Below, piece by piece: positions 7,159 through 16,033 of a stretch of DNA of 60,854 nucleotides. The notes beneath the pieces were generated by a model. It made no database searches. It was not told where the DNA came from and saw only the letters and a program-made list of their open reading frames with translations. The DNA comes from Armatimonadota bacterium (GTDB taxonomy: Bacteria > Armatimonadota > Fimbriimonadia > Fimbriimonadales > Fimbriimonadaceae): NCBI GenBank assembly GCA_029781035.1, contig JAKOXK010000003.1:1-60854 (forward strand), given 5' to 3'. Position 1 is the stretch's first letter. Each line of letters begins with the position of its first letter. The translations under genes and the position numbers were made by a program.

Positions 7159-7584
7159 ATGGAAATCACGATCGATTGGAAAGGTGGCATGGAGCTGGCT
7201 GCCAGCGTTGGGTCGAAGACCGTCATGACTTTCGACGCCAAGCCTGAAGGTGGGGGCAAAGGGAACGGTCCGACACCGCTCGAGGCCTTCGTCAGCTCAC
7301 TGGGAGCCTGCACTGCCATGGACGTGCTCTCAATCCTTGCCAAGAAGAGGCAGCAAGTCACTAGATACCGTGTCGTGGTCACAGGCGAAAGAGCACCTGA
7401 GGGCGAATTCCCGAGGCCGTTCGTCCAGCTCAATGTCCAGCATATCCTCGCAGGCGAGGATCTGGACCCGGCCGCAGTAGCCAGGGCCGTGGAACTCAGC
7501 GACACGAAGTACTGCACCGTCTCGGCCACGCTGAAGGGCGGACCAGAGATCGTTTCGACGTGGGTGGTCGAGTCCGGCGACTAG
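7159..7584 (+). CDS. OsmC-family protein
   Basis: A 141-residue OsmC/Ohr-fold protein. AGGGAAG lies five bases before the ATG. The two family cysteines are present: one in SSLGACTAMDVL on the central helix and one in DTKYCTVSATL. These form the peroxide-reactive pair in OsmC and Ohr enzymes. The sequence is closer to the general YhfA/OsmC-like branch than to Ohr, so the role is probably thiol-based peroxide reduction, with the exact substrate unknown. It starts 58 bases right of selC and converges on the SLBB gene with 3 bases between the stops. Confidence 0.88.
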   Translation: MEITIDWKGGMELAASVGSKTVMTFDAKPEGGGKGNGPTPLEAFVSSLGACTAMDVLSILAKKRQQVTRYRVVVTGERAPEGEFPRPFVQLNVQHILAGEDLDPAAVARAVELSDTKYCTVSATLKGGPEIVSTWVVESGD

Positions 7585-7587
7585 ACT

Positions 7588-8505
7588 TTATCCGCCGAAC
7601 AGCTTGATGCCGAACCGGTCAAGGATGAAGATCGCGTTCGAGATGTTGCCCAGGAAGTTGAAGTCCCAGTTGCCGTTGTTCGGGACGAACACCGTGTCAC
7701 CTGGCTTGAGGTTGATGTTCTGGCTGAAGTCGTGCTTCTTGGAGTAGTCGACCAGGTTGCACTCCATGAACAGATACTGGTCGTCGGAGCCCTCACGCGG
7801 GCGGATCACCAGAATCTTGGTTTGTTTGGCCCGAGTCTGGATCACGCCGCCGGCCGATGTGAGGGCGGTGACCAGGTTCATGCCTTCTTCCCAGTTCACG
7901 GACTTCGGTGCATAGACCTCTCCGAAGATCCTGACGTACTGGTTCTCCTTCTGCGGAACCAATATCGAATCCCCGTCCTTGACCTCGTAGTTCTGGGAGA
8001 GGTCGTTGTTCTGGAGCATCGAATACAGGTCGATCGGGATCGACTCGGTCCATCCCTTCCGAGAAAAGGTCGCGTGCCTCAGGTCGCCACCCAGTTCGCT
8101 CGCTTCGCCCTGAATGACGAGGTCGCGCACCGTCTGGCCCGGGCGCATTTCGTAAACGCCAGGCTTTTGAACCGAGCCACCGATGTTGGCCAAAATCCGA
8201 CGGATGCGGGTCAGCGAGACCGAGACTTTGGGGTTTCGGAGCTTGAGCTTCTCGGTGTAGATGGCGGCGAGTTCTGCCTCGAGTTCCGTGGTCGTTTTGC
8301 CAATCGCGCGGATGGGCCCGGCGAACGGGGGCGTGATGTTTCCGTCAGGCATGACGACGACGACTGCTTGGATCTGTTGCTCGTCAAAGACAGCGATCGT
8401 CAGCGTGTCTTCTTCTTGAAGTCTGTAGGTTCCCGACATGGACTGTGCAACCGCCCAAATCGGCAACATCAACAGGAGGATCCAAAATATCCGTTTCCGC
8501 GCCAT
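7588..8505 (-). CDS. SLBB-domain polysaccharide export protein (Wza-like)
   Basis: The ATG at 8505 is preceded by AGGGAAG at good spacing and starts a clean signal peptide (MARKRIFWILLLMLPIWAVAQS); a frame 42 bases longer exists but is less likely. The polysaccharide-export domain begins at about mature residue 5 (GTYRLQEEDTLTIAVFDEQQ). Two SLBB modules follow, shown by ANIGGSVQKPGVYEMRPG and VRIFGEVYAPKSVNW, and the protein ends with a possible membrane-spanning tail (FLGNISNAIFILDRF). There is no lipobox Cys, unlike E. coli Wza. It lies behind rsmI and away from the main polysaccharide locus, which has its own SLBB protein. Confidence 0.9.
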   Translation of the reverse strand: MARKRIFWILLLMLPIWAVAQSMSGTYRLQEEDTLTIAVFDEQQIQAVVVVMPDGNITPPFAGPIRAIGKTTTELEAELAAIYTEKLKLRNPKVSVSLTRIRRILANIGGSVQKPGVYEMRPGQTVRDLVIQGEASELGGDLRHATFSRKGWTESIPIDLYSMLQNNDLSQNYEVKDGDSILVPQKENQYVRIFGEVYAPKSVNWEEGMNLVTALTSAGGVIQTRAKQTKILVIRPREGSDDQYLFMECNLVDYSKKHDFSQNINLKPGDTVFVPNNGNWDFNFLGNISNAIFILDRFGIKLFGG

Positions 8506-8546
8506 TTCCGCTTCCCTGCGGCGGAGTGATCCGCACTCGAGCCGCA

Positions 8547-9251
8547 TTATACACTCTCAGGTTCGACTAGGTTCTTTCTTCGGCGGTGACCTTCAACTAC
8601 GAGGGTCACTTCTCCCCGCCGGGGCACTTCCTCAGGCGTCGGCGTTACCGGCAACCGAGACCGCCAGACCTGTTGGTGCGCCTTCGTCAATTCTCGGCAG
8701 ACTGTGTAGCTTCGCTCACCCAAGACCTTAAAGCAACTCGTCAGAGTTTGCTCCAGACGGTGCGGTGACTCGAACATTACAAGTGTCAAAGCGGATCCAG
8801 CGAATGGGGCCAAAGTCTCCTCGGCTTGAGAAGCCTTGCGGCTCAAAAAGCCTAAAAAGGCATAACGCTGCCCGTAGAAGCCAGACAGTCCGAGCGCCAG
8901 GGTGACGGCACTGGCGCCAGGGATACCGTCGACGTACAGACCGGCGTCGTGGCAGGCTTCCACGAGTTCAGACCCTGGATCGCTCACGACAGGACTTCCA
9001 GCGTCGGAAACAAGGGCTACGCTGGACCCAGAGCGGACCAACTCGACATATTCGCGTATCTTGGCCGGGCCTGTGTGGTCGTTCAGCACCCTCATGGGGC
9101 GTTTGACCCCGATGGCCGACTGGAGCTTCCCCGTGACTCGGGTGTCTTCCACCAGCCAAAGGTCGGCCTCTTTCAACGTGCGGACAGCACGCTCAGACAG
9201 GTCTTCAAGGTTGCCGATCGGTGTGGCGACCAAGACGAGTCGACCCGACAT
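8547..9251 (-). CDS. rsmI: 16S rRNA (cytidine-1402-2'-O)-methyltransferase
   Basis: A 234-residue tetrapyrrole-methylase-fold enzyme that uses SAM to methylate the ribose of C1402 in 16S rRNA. RsmI hallmarks are LVATPIGNLEDLSERAVRTL at the N-terminus, EDTRVTGKL, LVSDAGSPVVSDPG and IPGASAVTLALGLSG. It is shorter than the E. coli protein (286) because the C-terminal HTH extension is lost. It lies 8 bases after the SurA-like gene and 41 bases before the SLBB start, so all three may share one transcript. Confidence 0.95.
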   Translation of the reverse strand: MSGRLVLVATPIGNLEDLSERAVRTLKEADLWLVEDTRVTGKLQSAIGVKRPMRVLNDHTGPAKIREYVELVRSGSSVALVSDAGSPVVSDPGSELVEACHDAGLYVDGIPGASAVTLALGLSGFYGQRYAFLGFLSRKASQAEETLAPFAGSALTLVMFESPHRLEQTLTSCFKVLGERSYTVCRELTKAHQQVWRSRLPVTPTPEEVPRRGEVTLVVEGHRRRKNLVEPESV

Positions 9252-9259
9252 CAGTCTCC

Positions 9260-11068
9260 TTACTTCTTGGTGTCGGCGCCCTGGGGTGCTTCTTTCGTGT
9301 CGCCAGCGCCCGACTTCTTGACTGCGTCGGGATCGTCGAGCTTATCGAGTTCCTTGTCCACGTCGCTCGATCCTGACTTGGCGCCAGACTTTGGCTCGTC
9401 GAGCTTCTTCAGTTCCTCGTCGACCTTGGCACTGTTGGCGTTGTTCGCCTTATCCTCGGCGGCCTTCTGGCGCTCGTCTTCGATGCGGTCTTTGTCCCAC
9501 CGGTCCAGTTCTGTCTGGACATCCGCAAGGACTTCCTTGTCGATCTTGCCAGCCTTGACTGCATCGTCGTGGCGGCGCTTGATCTCACCGTGGATCGAAA
9601 TGCTCGCAGGGTCGGTACCGGCGTTGTTCTTGGCGACCTCGAGAAGCTCGTCTCCAGCGTCCTCGTACTTGCCAAGGTCGACATAGGCGTCATAGAGCTG
9701 CAGGCGCACACTCGGGCTCTCTATGGTGTCGAGAACCTCCTTCATCATATCGGCCCACTCGGCCTTGGCCGTCTTCTGCTGGGCGGGAGACAGCGACTGG
9801 TAGTAAGCCGCAAAGGCATTGTATTGGGCCAGCGAGGTCAGTCGTCCGCTGTTGTCTTTGGCCTTGAGCTTGGCACCTAGGTCAGCCAGTTCCTTAGCTT
9901 GAGTGGGGAAGTCGCTGCCCGGCTTGGGGCCTTTCGTGAGCAGCTCGTAGACGTCGAAGGCGTACTTGAACTGGTCATCCTTCCACTTAAGGTTGTTGTC
10001 AAAGATCGCCTGGATGTCCTTCTGCATCTCCCCCTGGCCCTTCTGCGTCTTGAACTGCTCCTCGTAGGTGGCTTTGTTCTTGTCAAAGTCAGCGGGGACG
10101 TTCGACTTGATGTCCACCAACTGGAAAATGGCGGTCGTTCCGTTGCTCTCGATGACGTCGCTCACATCACCTGCTTTCATAGAGAGCAGGAACTTGAGTG
10201 AGTCCTGACCTTCGACAAACGAGCGCGGATAGGGCATGGGGGTGGTCGGGGTCCCTTTCGCGTACTTGGCGATCGCGTCGTCGAATTTCAGGCCACCTTT
10301 GATCTCGGCCAGTGCTTTTTCGGCTTCCTTTTTGACTTCCGCAGGATCTTGGCCTGGCTTGCCAAAGGAGATCCGCTTGACGTCAAACGTGTCGTACGAC
10401 TTCTTGACTTCGTCGTCAGTCGCTTGGGCCAGGGCGACGTAACGCATTTCCACTGCCAAACGGCGAATGTCAGAGTCCACCCCTTTCTGCTGTTCAGGAT
10501 CCTTCCTAGCTTGCTTGACGTTCTCGATCTGCTGCGCTTTGATCTCGTCCGGAGTCTTGCCACCGTTCTCTTTCTTGAACGCCGCAACGAAGTCGGCTTG
10601 ACTGGCATCGGCCTTCAGCTTCTTTTGCTGGACGAGCTGTGCGCGAATGCTCTGGATCGAGCTGTCGAGTTGCTTGCCCATGACCTCGGTAACGACGTCG
10701 TCGGTGATCTCGACCCCCTTCTTCTTGGCCAGGGCCTGGATGGCAGCGTCGGTCACGACTTGGCTGAGGGCACGGCCAGCGTCCTGGAACTCCTGGGCTG
10801 GATCCGAAGAGGCCTGGGGCTGCTGTTGCTGCCGGTTCTGTTGGACCAACTGCTGGATGGCGTCAAAGTCTCCGACCGTGACCGTGATTCCCGACACCTC
10901 GGCGATCGGCGTCTGCTCGCCCGAGGGCTGATGTTCACGCGACCATGGGCTCATGCCCGCACAGGTTCCTGTGTAGAGGAGGCCCACGCAGGTGAGGAGG
11001 CCGATGACCCACAGCACCACTTGGCACCCCTTGTTCTCGAACGTCTTACGGATTCTGCTGATTGACAA
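9260..11068 (-). CDS. SurA/PpiD-like peptidyl-prolyl isomerase
   Basis: About 602 residues from a TTG at 11068, which has AGGAG nine bases upstream; the longer frame to 11131 has no such support and would run into the lexA promoter region. After a short basic head comes a membrane anchor (QVVLWVIGLLTCVGLLYTG), then a SurA-N/PpiD-type helical chaperone region with Gln-rich and Lys-rich coils. A parvulin (PpiC) rotamase domain follows at about residues 245-350 (KRISFGKPGQDP through SDVIESNGTTAIF). The C-terminal 230 residues are helical and highly charged with KLDEPK and KLDDPD repeats. It should act on proteins crossing the cytoplasmic membrane. Confidence 0.8.
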   Translation of the reverse strand: MSISRIRKTFENKGCQVVLWVIGLLTCVGLLYTGTCAGMSPWSREHQPSGEQTPIAEVSGITVTVGDFDAIQQLVQQNRQQQQPQASSDPAQEFQDAGRALSQVVTDAAIQALAKKKGVEITDDVVTEVMGKQLDSSIQSIRAQLVQQKKLKADASQADFVAAFKKENGGKTPDEIKAQQIENVKQARKDPEQQKGVDSDIRRLAVEMRYVALAQATDDEVKKSYDTFDVKRISFGKPGQDPAEVKKEAEKALAEIKGGLKFDDAIAKYAKGTPTTPMPYPRSFVEGQDSLKFLLSMKAGDVSDVIESNGTTAIFQLVDIKSNVPADFDKNKATYEEQFKTQKGQGEMQKDIQAIFDNNLKWKDDQFKYAFDVYELLTKGPKPGSDFPTQAKELADLGAKLKAKDNSGRLTSLAQYNAFAAYYQSLSPAQQKTAKAEWADMMKEVLDTIESPSVRLQLYDAYVDLGKYEDAGDELLEVAKNNAGTDPASISIHGEIKRRHDDAVKAGKIDKEVLADVQTELDRWDKDRIEDERQKAAEDKANNANSAKVDEELKKLDEPKSGAKSGSSDVDKELDKLDDPDAVKKSGAGDTKEAPQGADTKK

Positions 11069-11145
11069 CGCTGTGGACTCCTGATGCGGCCTGGTTAGGG
11101 CCCCGATTATGGCACGAGGCCCCGCGACCATCCCGGTCCAGGGAC

Positions 11146-11174
11146 TTGACAGGTAGACAAGGATAGGCTATAAT
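11146..11174 (+). promoter_or_regulatory. Consensus sigma-70 promoter of lexA
   Basis: TTGACA (11146-11151), a 17-base spacer and TATAAT (11169-11174) match the housekeeping consensus at all twelve positions. Transcription would start near 11181, giving a leader of about 33 bases. I could not find a convincing inverted-repeat SOS box over or beside it, so any LexA operator here is of an unfamiliar form. Confidence 0.88.
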
Positions 11175-11213
11175 GCGGATCGAAGGATGTAGAAATCCGG
11201 CAAGGAAGGAGCC

Positions 11214-11843
11214 ATGGCGAAAGGACTGACGAAACGGCAGGAGAACATCCTCCAGTTTGTACTGGAGTACGTACAACAAGAGGGGTACCCGCCCTCCATC
11301 AGGGAAATCGGGCAGAAGTTCGACATTGGATCGCTCCGCGGTGTCACTGTGCACCTGGACGCACTGGAGCGCAAGGGCTACATCGAGCGGTCGAACACGC
11401 CGCGATCGATCAAGATCAAGCATCCGGCCTACCAACCCTCCAACAAGGTCGTCATGTTGCCTTTGCTCGGCCAGATCGCCGCAGGAACTCCGATCTTGGC
11501 TCAAGAGCATGTCGAACACCTTGTGCCCGTTCCGAGTGAGATGGTCCGCAACATCCAGGGTGCCTTCTTGCTGAGGGTCAAAGGAGACTCTATGTCTGGC
11601 GAAGGCATCAATCCGAGGGATCTTGTCGTCGTCCGGCCGCAGCAGAGCGCCAATCACGGCGATCTGGTGGCCGTCCTCATGGGTGACGAGGCCACGGTCA
11701 AGCGGATCCACTTCAACGGCCCCCAGGTTCGCCTGATGCCCAGCAACCCTGCCTACGACCCAATCATCATCGACCGGGAGGACGCCCGCGTCATCGGTCG
11801 CATCGTCGGCTTAATGCGGGACTACGAGGGGATGGCGTTCTAG
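11214..11843 (+). CDS. lexA: LexA repressor
   Basis: A 209-residue SOS repressor, with AAGGAAGGA directly upstream of the ATG. The N-terminal winged helix (about 1-65) has the recognition segment SLRGVTVHLDALERKGYI. The self-cleavage site is Ala90-Gly91 in QIAAGTP, and the catalytic dyad is Ser126 (KGDSMSGEGI) and Lys163 (EATVKRI). It represses DNA-damage genes until RecA filaments trigger autoproteolysis. It is divergent from the SurA-like gene and has a near-perfect promoter. uvrD lies nearby on the other strand, but I see no shared operator. Confidence 0.97.
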   Translation: MAKGLTKRQENILQFVLEYVQQEGYPPSIREIGQKFDIGSLRGVTVHLDALERKGYIERSNTPRSIKIKHPAYQPSNKVVMLPLLGQIAAGTPILAQEHVEHLVPVPSEMVRNIQGAFLLRVKGDSMSGEGINPRDLVVVRPQQSANHGDLVAVLMGDEATVKRIHFNGPQVRLMPSNPAYDPIIIDREDARVIGRIVGLMRDYEGMAF

Positions 11844-11865
11844 GGAATCCTAGTGGTGCTGGGCG

Positions 11866-12417
11866 CTAAGGGCCGCTCAAATACTCCATGTAGCGGTCCC
11901 GGCGGTCACCTGTCCGCTGCTCCTGGTGCAACAACCCGACGCCATCGAGAAAAGTGCTCGTCAAGACGACCTTTTGTTTCCGCAATGTGAGGCTGAGAGT
12001 GGACGTCACCGCGGTGACCGGCTTTCCCGCAAACTTCTCCTTGGCTCGTGACACGCCCAACGTCGCATCACCCGGATAGGTCCTGCCCGCCGTTTCGACG
12101 GTTCCTTTCCAAGTCACAGACTTTGGCGCATAAAGCGGGATCGGAGGGTCAAACCTCTGTCCGCAGATTTCGGACGCAACCAGAGTCTGACCTGACCACG
12201 CGAGCGTCGTCGTGCCGAGGTCGCCAACGAGTTCCCAACCGCGAACGCCGCCTACGGCCACGGAGCGACCGACAGACACGTCGTCCACGCGGCTGTCAAA
12301 GGCGCCCTGAACCCGGTAAGACCATTTGTTCCCCTTTGCCATTGGCATAAGGTTCTGATCCGGGATCGAGCACCCCATGAGCAGGATCAGTGGCCAGAGC
12401 CACCAGAGCCGCTTCAT
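11866..12417 (-). CDS. Hypothetical lipoprotein
   Basis: No known family. The ATG at 12417 overlaps the uvrD stop (ATGA) and gives MKRLWWLWPLILLMGCS, a lipoprotein signal with lipobox LMGC; the Cys at residue 16 would be lipidated. The mature part (about 168 residues) is probably beta-rich, with PMAKGNKWSYRVQG near its start, a form often seen in periplasmic proteins of this type. It is co-transcribed with uvrD and converges with lexA, 22 bases between the stops. Function unknown. Confidence 0.75.
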   Translation of the reverse strand: MKRLWWLWPLILLMGCSIPDQNLMPMAKGNKWSYRVQGAFDSRVDDVSVGRSVAVGGVRGWELVGDLGTTTLAWSGQTLVASEICGQRFDPPIPLYAPKSVTWKGTVETAGRTYPGDATLGVSRAKEKFAGKPVTAVTSTLSLTLRKQKVVLTSTFLDGVGLLHQEQRTGDRRDRYMEYLSGP

Positions 12418-14621
12418 ACGGCCTCCAACTTCGCCAGACTTTGGACCATCTTCTTGACACCAATGGCTCCAGGAAAGGCGACTGTCACCTCTGCGTCGTT
12501 CTTGAGTGGGCCGCACGCAATCACGACGCCGATACCGAACTTACGGTGCTGGACTTTCTGCCCAACGGTGAAAGGCGGGTTCCAAGACGGCTTTGACCGA
12601 GGCTCTGGCGACCGTGCTTCGACCACGGCATAGTCCCCCGTACGCATCTGCCTGACGGTCGGCAGGCTGTGCGATGGGGTCGTGCGACCGCCGAACAAGG
12701 GCTCGGTCAATTCGTCGGGAATGTCGTCGAGGAACCGCGAACGCTTATTGAAGGACGGCTGCCCGTAAAGGGCCCTGCGGGTCGCATAGGTCAAGTGCAG
12801 CTCTTCCTTGGCGCGGGTCATGCCCACGTAGGCCAGCCTCCTTTCCTCCTCAAGCTCGGTATCGGAGCCCAGCGAGCGCGAATGAGGGAACACACCCTCT
12901 TCGAGCCCGACGAGGAAAACGGACGGGAATTCCAAGCCCTTGCTCGAGTGCAAGGTCATCAGCGTCACGGCCTCGCCACTCTCGTTCAACGTGTCGACAT
13001 CAGCGATGAGGGCGACCGTTTCGAGAAACCCGCCAAGGCTTGGCTCGGCCGCGCTGGAATCGTACTCGGTGGTCACGTTGACGAACTCCTGGAGGTTTTC
13101 CAGTCGGCTGACCGACTCTTCGTCGTGTTGTGCCCGCAGCTCGTCCACATAGCCGCTTCGATCAAGAAGATGTTTGAGTACCGGAGTGACCGGGCCAGAC
13201 TGAGCCAGGTGGGCCGCGTCTTCGACGACACCGATGAACCCACGGACGCCCGTAAGGGTCTTTCGAGTGAGCTCTTGTTGGACTGTAGGGTCGTTGAGTG
13301 CTTGCCAGAGGCTGGAGGTGCGGCTCGAAGCCCAGCTTTCGACCACCTTCAGGGTGGTCGCACCGATCCCCCGAGTTGGAACATTGAGAACCCTACGAAC
13401 GGACACATCATCGAGCGGATTCAGTGCCAACCTGAGGTAGGCGACCATGTCTTTGATCTCCTTCCGCTCGTAGAACCTCTGACCGCCGACAAGGACGTGC
13501 GGGATCCGCATCGTGAGGAAAGCTTCCTCAAGGGCCCTGCTCTGGGCGTTCGTCCGGTAAAGAACGGCGAACTGCCCCCAGGTTCGCGCCCCTGTCCGAA
13601 CCTCTCGAAGGACATGGTCAGCGACCTGCATCGCCTCGTCCATCTCGGTGCCGGCCTCACTTACCGTCACCGGAGCGCCGTGATCGTTTTCGGTCCAAAG
13701 TCGCTTTTCCGCGCGTGAGCGGTTGTGTCGGATCACATGGTAGGCGGCATCGAGGATCTTCTTTGTTGACCTATAATTTTGGGCCAACGTGACAACCTTG
13801 GCGTCCGGGTGGTCGCTGCTGAACCTCATCATCAGGCTGACGTCTGCCCCACGCCAGGCATAGATGGACTGGTCGTCGTCCCCAACGATCGTGATGTTCC
13901 TATGCTTTGCGCTCAGGATGTCGGCAAGCTGGTACTGGGCGAAGTTGACGTCCTGATACTCGTCGATTAGAACGTGGAGGAAGCGGTCTTGGTACTTCTC
14001 GCGGACAGTCGACGACTGCTCCAGAAGTCGGACGGCCCTCATCAAGATGTCGTCAAAGTCCAGGGCGTTCGCTCGACTGAGTGCATCGTTATAGGCCCGG
14101 TAGACCTGGGCTACCGCCCTCTCGAAGAAACCGGCAGCCTCGCTTTCGTAGCGTTCTGGGCCTATGAGTCGCTCCTTGGCGCGACTGATCTCATTGAGGA
14201 CGCCCCGAGGCTGGATCGACTTGTCGTCGAGCCCTCGCTGCTTCAGCGTCTCTTTGACGAGGTTGATTTGATCCCCATCGTCGTAGATCACGAAGTTGGG
14301 GTCAATGCCGATCGCGTGGCCATCGATACGCAGCAATTTGGCGCAGACCGAATGGAATGTGCCCATCCAGAGCCCCGAAGCCTGCTCGCCGACCATTTCC
14401 CCAATTCGCTCCTTCATCTCGCGGGCGGCCTTGTTAGTGAACGTCACGGCCAGAATCCGGGACGGCGGGCAGCCATCAGCGATCAATCGAGCGATTCGGC
14501 AAGTGATGACGCGCGTCTTGCCAGACCCCGCTCCAGCGAACACCATCAGAGGGCCGCCCGGCCACATCACGGCCTCCCGTTGTTCCGGGTTCAGGCTCGC
14601 GACGTCAAAAGGGGCTGACAT
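12414..14621 (-). CDS. uvrD: ATP-dependent DNA helicase UvrD/PcrA
   Basis: About 735 residues from the ATG at 14621 (MSAPFDVASLNPEQREAV); an upstream frame to 14714 adds 31 residues not typical of the family. It is a superfamily 1A 3'-5' helicase used in nucleotide-excision and mismatch repair. Visible motifs in order are the Q motif LNPEQREAV, Walker A AGAGSGKTR, motif Ia TFTNKAAREMKER, Walker B VLIDEYQDVN, motif III GDDDQSIYAWRGA, motif IV LAQNYRS, motif V TLHSSKGLEFPSVFLVG and motif VI EERRLAYVGMTRAKEEL. The C-terminal tail ends in the PcrA-like KVQHRKFGIGVV domain. Confidence 0.96.
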   Translation of the reverse strand: MSAPFDVASLNPEQREAVMWPGGPLMVFAGAGSGKTRVITCRIARLIADGCPPSRILAVTFTNKAAREMKERIGEMVGEQASGLWMGTFHSVCAKLLRIDGHAIGIDPNFVIYDDGDQINLVKETLKQRGLDDKSIQPRGVLNEISRAKERLIGPERYESEAAGFFERAVAQVYRAYNDALSRANALDFDDILMRAVRLLEQSSTVREKYQDRFLHVLIDEYQDVNFAQYQLADILSAKHRNITIVGDDDQSIYAWRGADVSLMMRFSSDHPDAKVVTLAQNYRSTKKILDAAYHVIRHNRSRAEKRLWTENDHGAPVTVSEAGTEMDEAMQVADHVLREVRTGARTWGQFAVLYRTNAQSRALEEAFLTMRIPHVLVGGQRFYERKEIKDMVAYLRLALNPLDDVSVRRVLNVPTRGIGATTLKVVESWASSRTSSLWQALNDPTVQQELTRKTLTGVRGFIGVVEDAAHLAQSGPVTPVLKHLLDRSGYVDELRAQHDEESVSRLENLQEFVNVTTEYDSSAAEPSLGGFLETVALIADVDTLNESGEAVTLMTLHSSKGLEFPSVFLVGLEEGVFPHSRSLGSDTELEEERRLAYVGMTRAKEELHLTYATRRALYGQPSFNKRSRFLDDIPDELTEPLFGGRTTPSHSLPTVRQMRTGDYAVVEARSPEPRSKPSWNPPFTVGQKVQHRKFGIGVVIACGPLKNDAEVTVAFPGAIGVKKMVQSLAKLEAV

Positions 14622-14727
14622 TGGTAGACGTGAGGATACCCATTTGATCGACAGAGGAACGTCCAGCATTGGGCGAAACGCCACCCCAGCGATGGCGCGT
14701 TGGGCCCGGATCAACGAGGTCGACAGC

Positions 14728-14766
14728 CCCTGTCCGGCGGATGTGTCAAAGAGCGGCCGGACAGGG
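14728..14766 (-). terminator. Strong hairpin behind glutamate dehydrogenase
   Basis: An 11-bp perfect inverted repeat (CCCTGTCCGGC with GCCGGACAGGG) around a 17-base loop, 10 bases after the stop of the leftward dehydrogenase gene and before uvrD. There is no T-run after it on the minus strand, so it may work with a factor or simply protect the mRNA end. Confidence 0.5.
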
Positions 14767-14775
14767 TAACTGCGC

Positions 14776-16026
14776 TTACGGGAAGATGCCGCGTACCGTA
14801 GTGGCGTGGGCGACTCGATCTACAGCGATGATCATGGCCGCCGTCCGCATGTCGGTCTTGTGCTTCTGCTGCATGGCGTACACGTCAGCGAAGGCTCGTT
14901 GCATGATCCTCGCCAGCCGCTTGTTGACCTCGTCTTCTTCCCAGAAAAAGTTCTGCAGGTCTTGCACCCATTCGAAGTAGCTTGTGACGACCCCGCCCGC
15001 GTTCGCCAGGATATCGGGAACCACCATGATCCCCTTGTCTGACAGCGTGTGGTCGGCCTCGAGGGTGGTCGGGCCGTTGGCGCCTTCGACAACAAGCTTC
15101 GCCTTGACATCGGCTGCGTTCTCATCGGTGATCTGAGCCTGGATGGCGCAAGGCATCAGGATGTCGCATTTGAGGGCCAGCAAGTCAGTGTTGCTGATGT
15201 GCTCGCAGTCCTTATAGTTGCGGATGCCGCCCTCGACGCCGCTGTACCGCTGGTAAAGCTCTTTGATCGGCAGTCCCTTCTCGTTGTAGATTGCTCCCGT
15301 CGCGTCGCTCACGCCGATGACTTTCGCACCTGCTTCTTCCGCGAGCTCGGCTGCGACAGACCCGACGTTGCCGAAGCCCTGGACGACGATCTTCGACTCG
15401 CTGAAATCCATGCCGAGAACCTTGCAGGCTTCCATGGCTGAGACGATCACGCCTCGGCCCGTGGCTTCTACGCGACCTTCGGAACCGCCCAGTTCGATCG
15501 GCTTGCCGGTGACACACCCCGGTAACGTATATCCAACCTGCATCGACAGCGTGTCCATGATCCAGGCCATCGTTTGGGCGTTCGTGCCTACGTCGGGAGC
15601 TGGGATGTCGGAGCGCTCACCGACCACGATGTTGATTTCAGAGATGAACCTGCGGGTGAGCTTCTCGAGTTCACGCTTCGAGAGCAGCTTGGTGTTCACC
15701 TTGACGCCGCCCTTGGCGCCGCCGTAGGGGATATTGACGACCGCGCACTTCCAAGTCATCCACATGGCTAGGGCTGTCGCTTCGTCCAAATCGACTTCTG
15801 GATGGTATCGGAGACCGCCCTTCGTCGGCCCTCGGCTCGAGTTGTGCTGGACACGGTAGCCTTGGAAACACTGAACCTCGCCGTTGTCCATCACGACGGG
15901 GAAGTTGACGACGACTTGTCTCTTGGGTTGGGCCAAGACGGCATGGAGTCCGTCGTCTAGGTCGAGGTACTGCGCCGCCACAGCAAGTTGCTTGCGGGCC
16001 ATGTCCAGAACATTGATCTCGCTCAT
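14776..16026 (-). CDS. gdhA: Glutamate dehydrogenase (Glu/Leu/Phe/Val dehydrogenase family)
   Basis: About 416 residues from the ATG at 16026 (MSEINVLDMARKQL); the longer frame to 16116 would overlap mreD. The family signature is complete: GPTKGGLRYHPEVDLDE, the catalytic-Lys segment VNIPYGGAKGGVKVN, the Asp in ERSDIPAPDVGTNAQTM, and the dinucleotide loop VQGFGNVGSVAAEL. It interconverts glutamate and 2-oxoglutarate plus ammonia. The length and the PAPDVGTN motif resemble the NAD-linked catabolic group (RocG/GudB), but coenzyme choice cannot be settled here. It lies 7 bases beyond mreD. Confidence 0.94.
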   Translation of the reverse strand: MSEINVLDMARKQLAVAAQYLDLDDGLHAVLAQPKRQVVVNFPVVMDNGEVQCFQGYRVQHNSSRGPTKGGLRYHPEVDLDEATALAMWMTWKCAVVNIPYGGAKGGVKVNTKLLSKRELEKLTRRFISEINIVVGERSDIPAPDVGTNAQTMAWIMDTLSMQVGYTLPGCVTGKPIELGGSEGRVEATGRGVIVSAMEACKVLGMDFSESKIVVQGFGNVGSVAAELAEEAGAKVIGVSDATGAIYNEKGLPIKELYQRYSGVEGGIRNYKDCEHISNTDLLALKCDILMPCAIQAQITDENAADVKAKLVVEGANGPTTLEADHTLSDKGIMVVPDILANAGGVVTSYFEWVQDLQNFFWEEDEVNKRLARIMQRAFADVYAMQQKHKTDMRTAAMIIAVDRVAHATTVRGIFP

Positions 16027-16033
16027 CGGGATA

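Noticed and set aside
7159-7584. Possible selenoprotein next to selC (OsmC-like)
   Set aside because: Both active positions are Cys codons, and no in-frame TGA is found in the gene.
8505-8547. Upstream 14-residue extension of the first SLBB gene
   Set aside because: The ATG at 8505 has AGGGAAG at proper spacing and begins a clean signal peptide, while the longer start would put charged residues before it.
11120-11213. LexA binding box in front of lexA
   Set aside because: I looked for CGAACN4GTTCG-type and CTGTN8ACAG-type palindromes over the promoter and found none that match well; no operator is reported.
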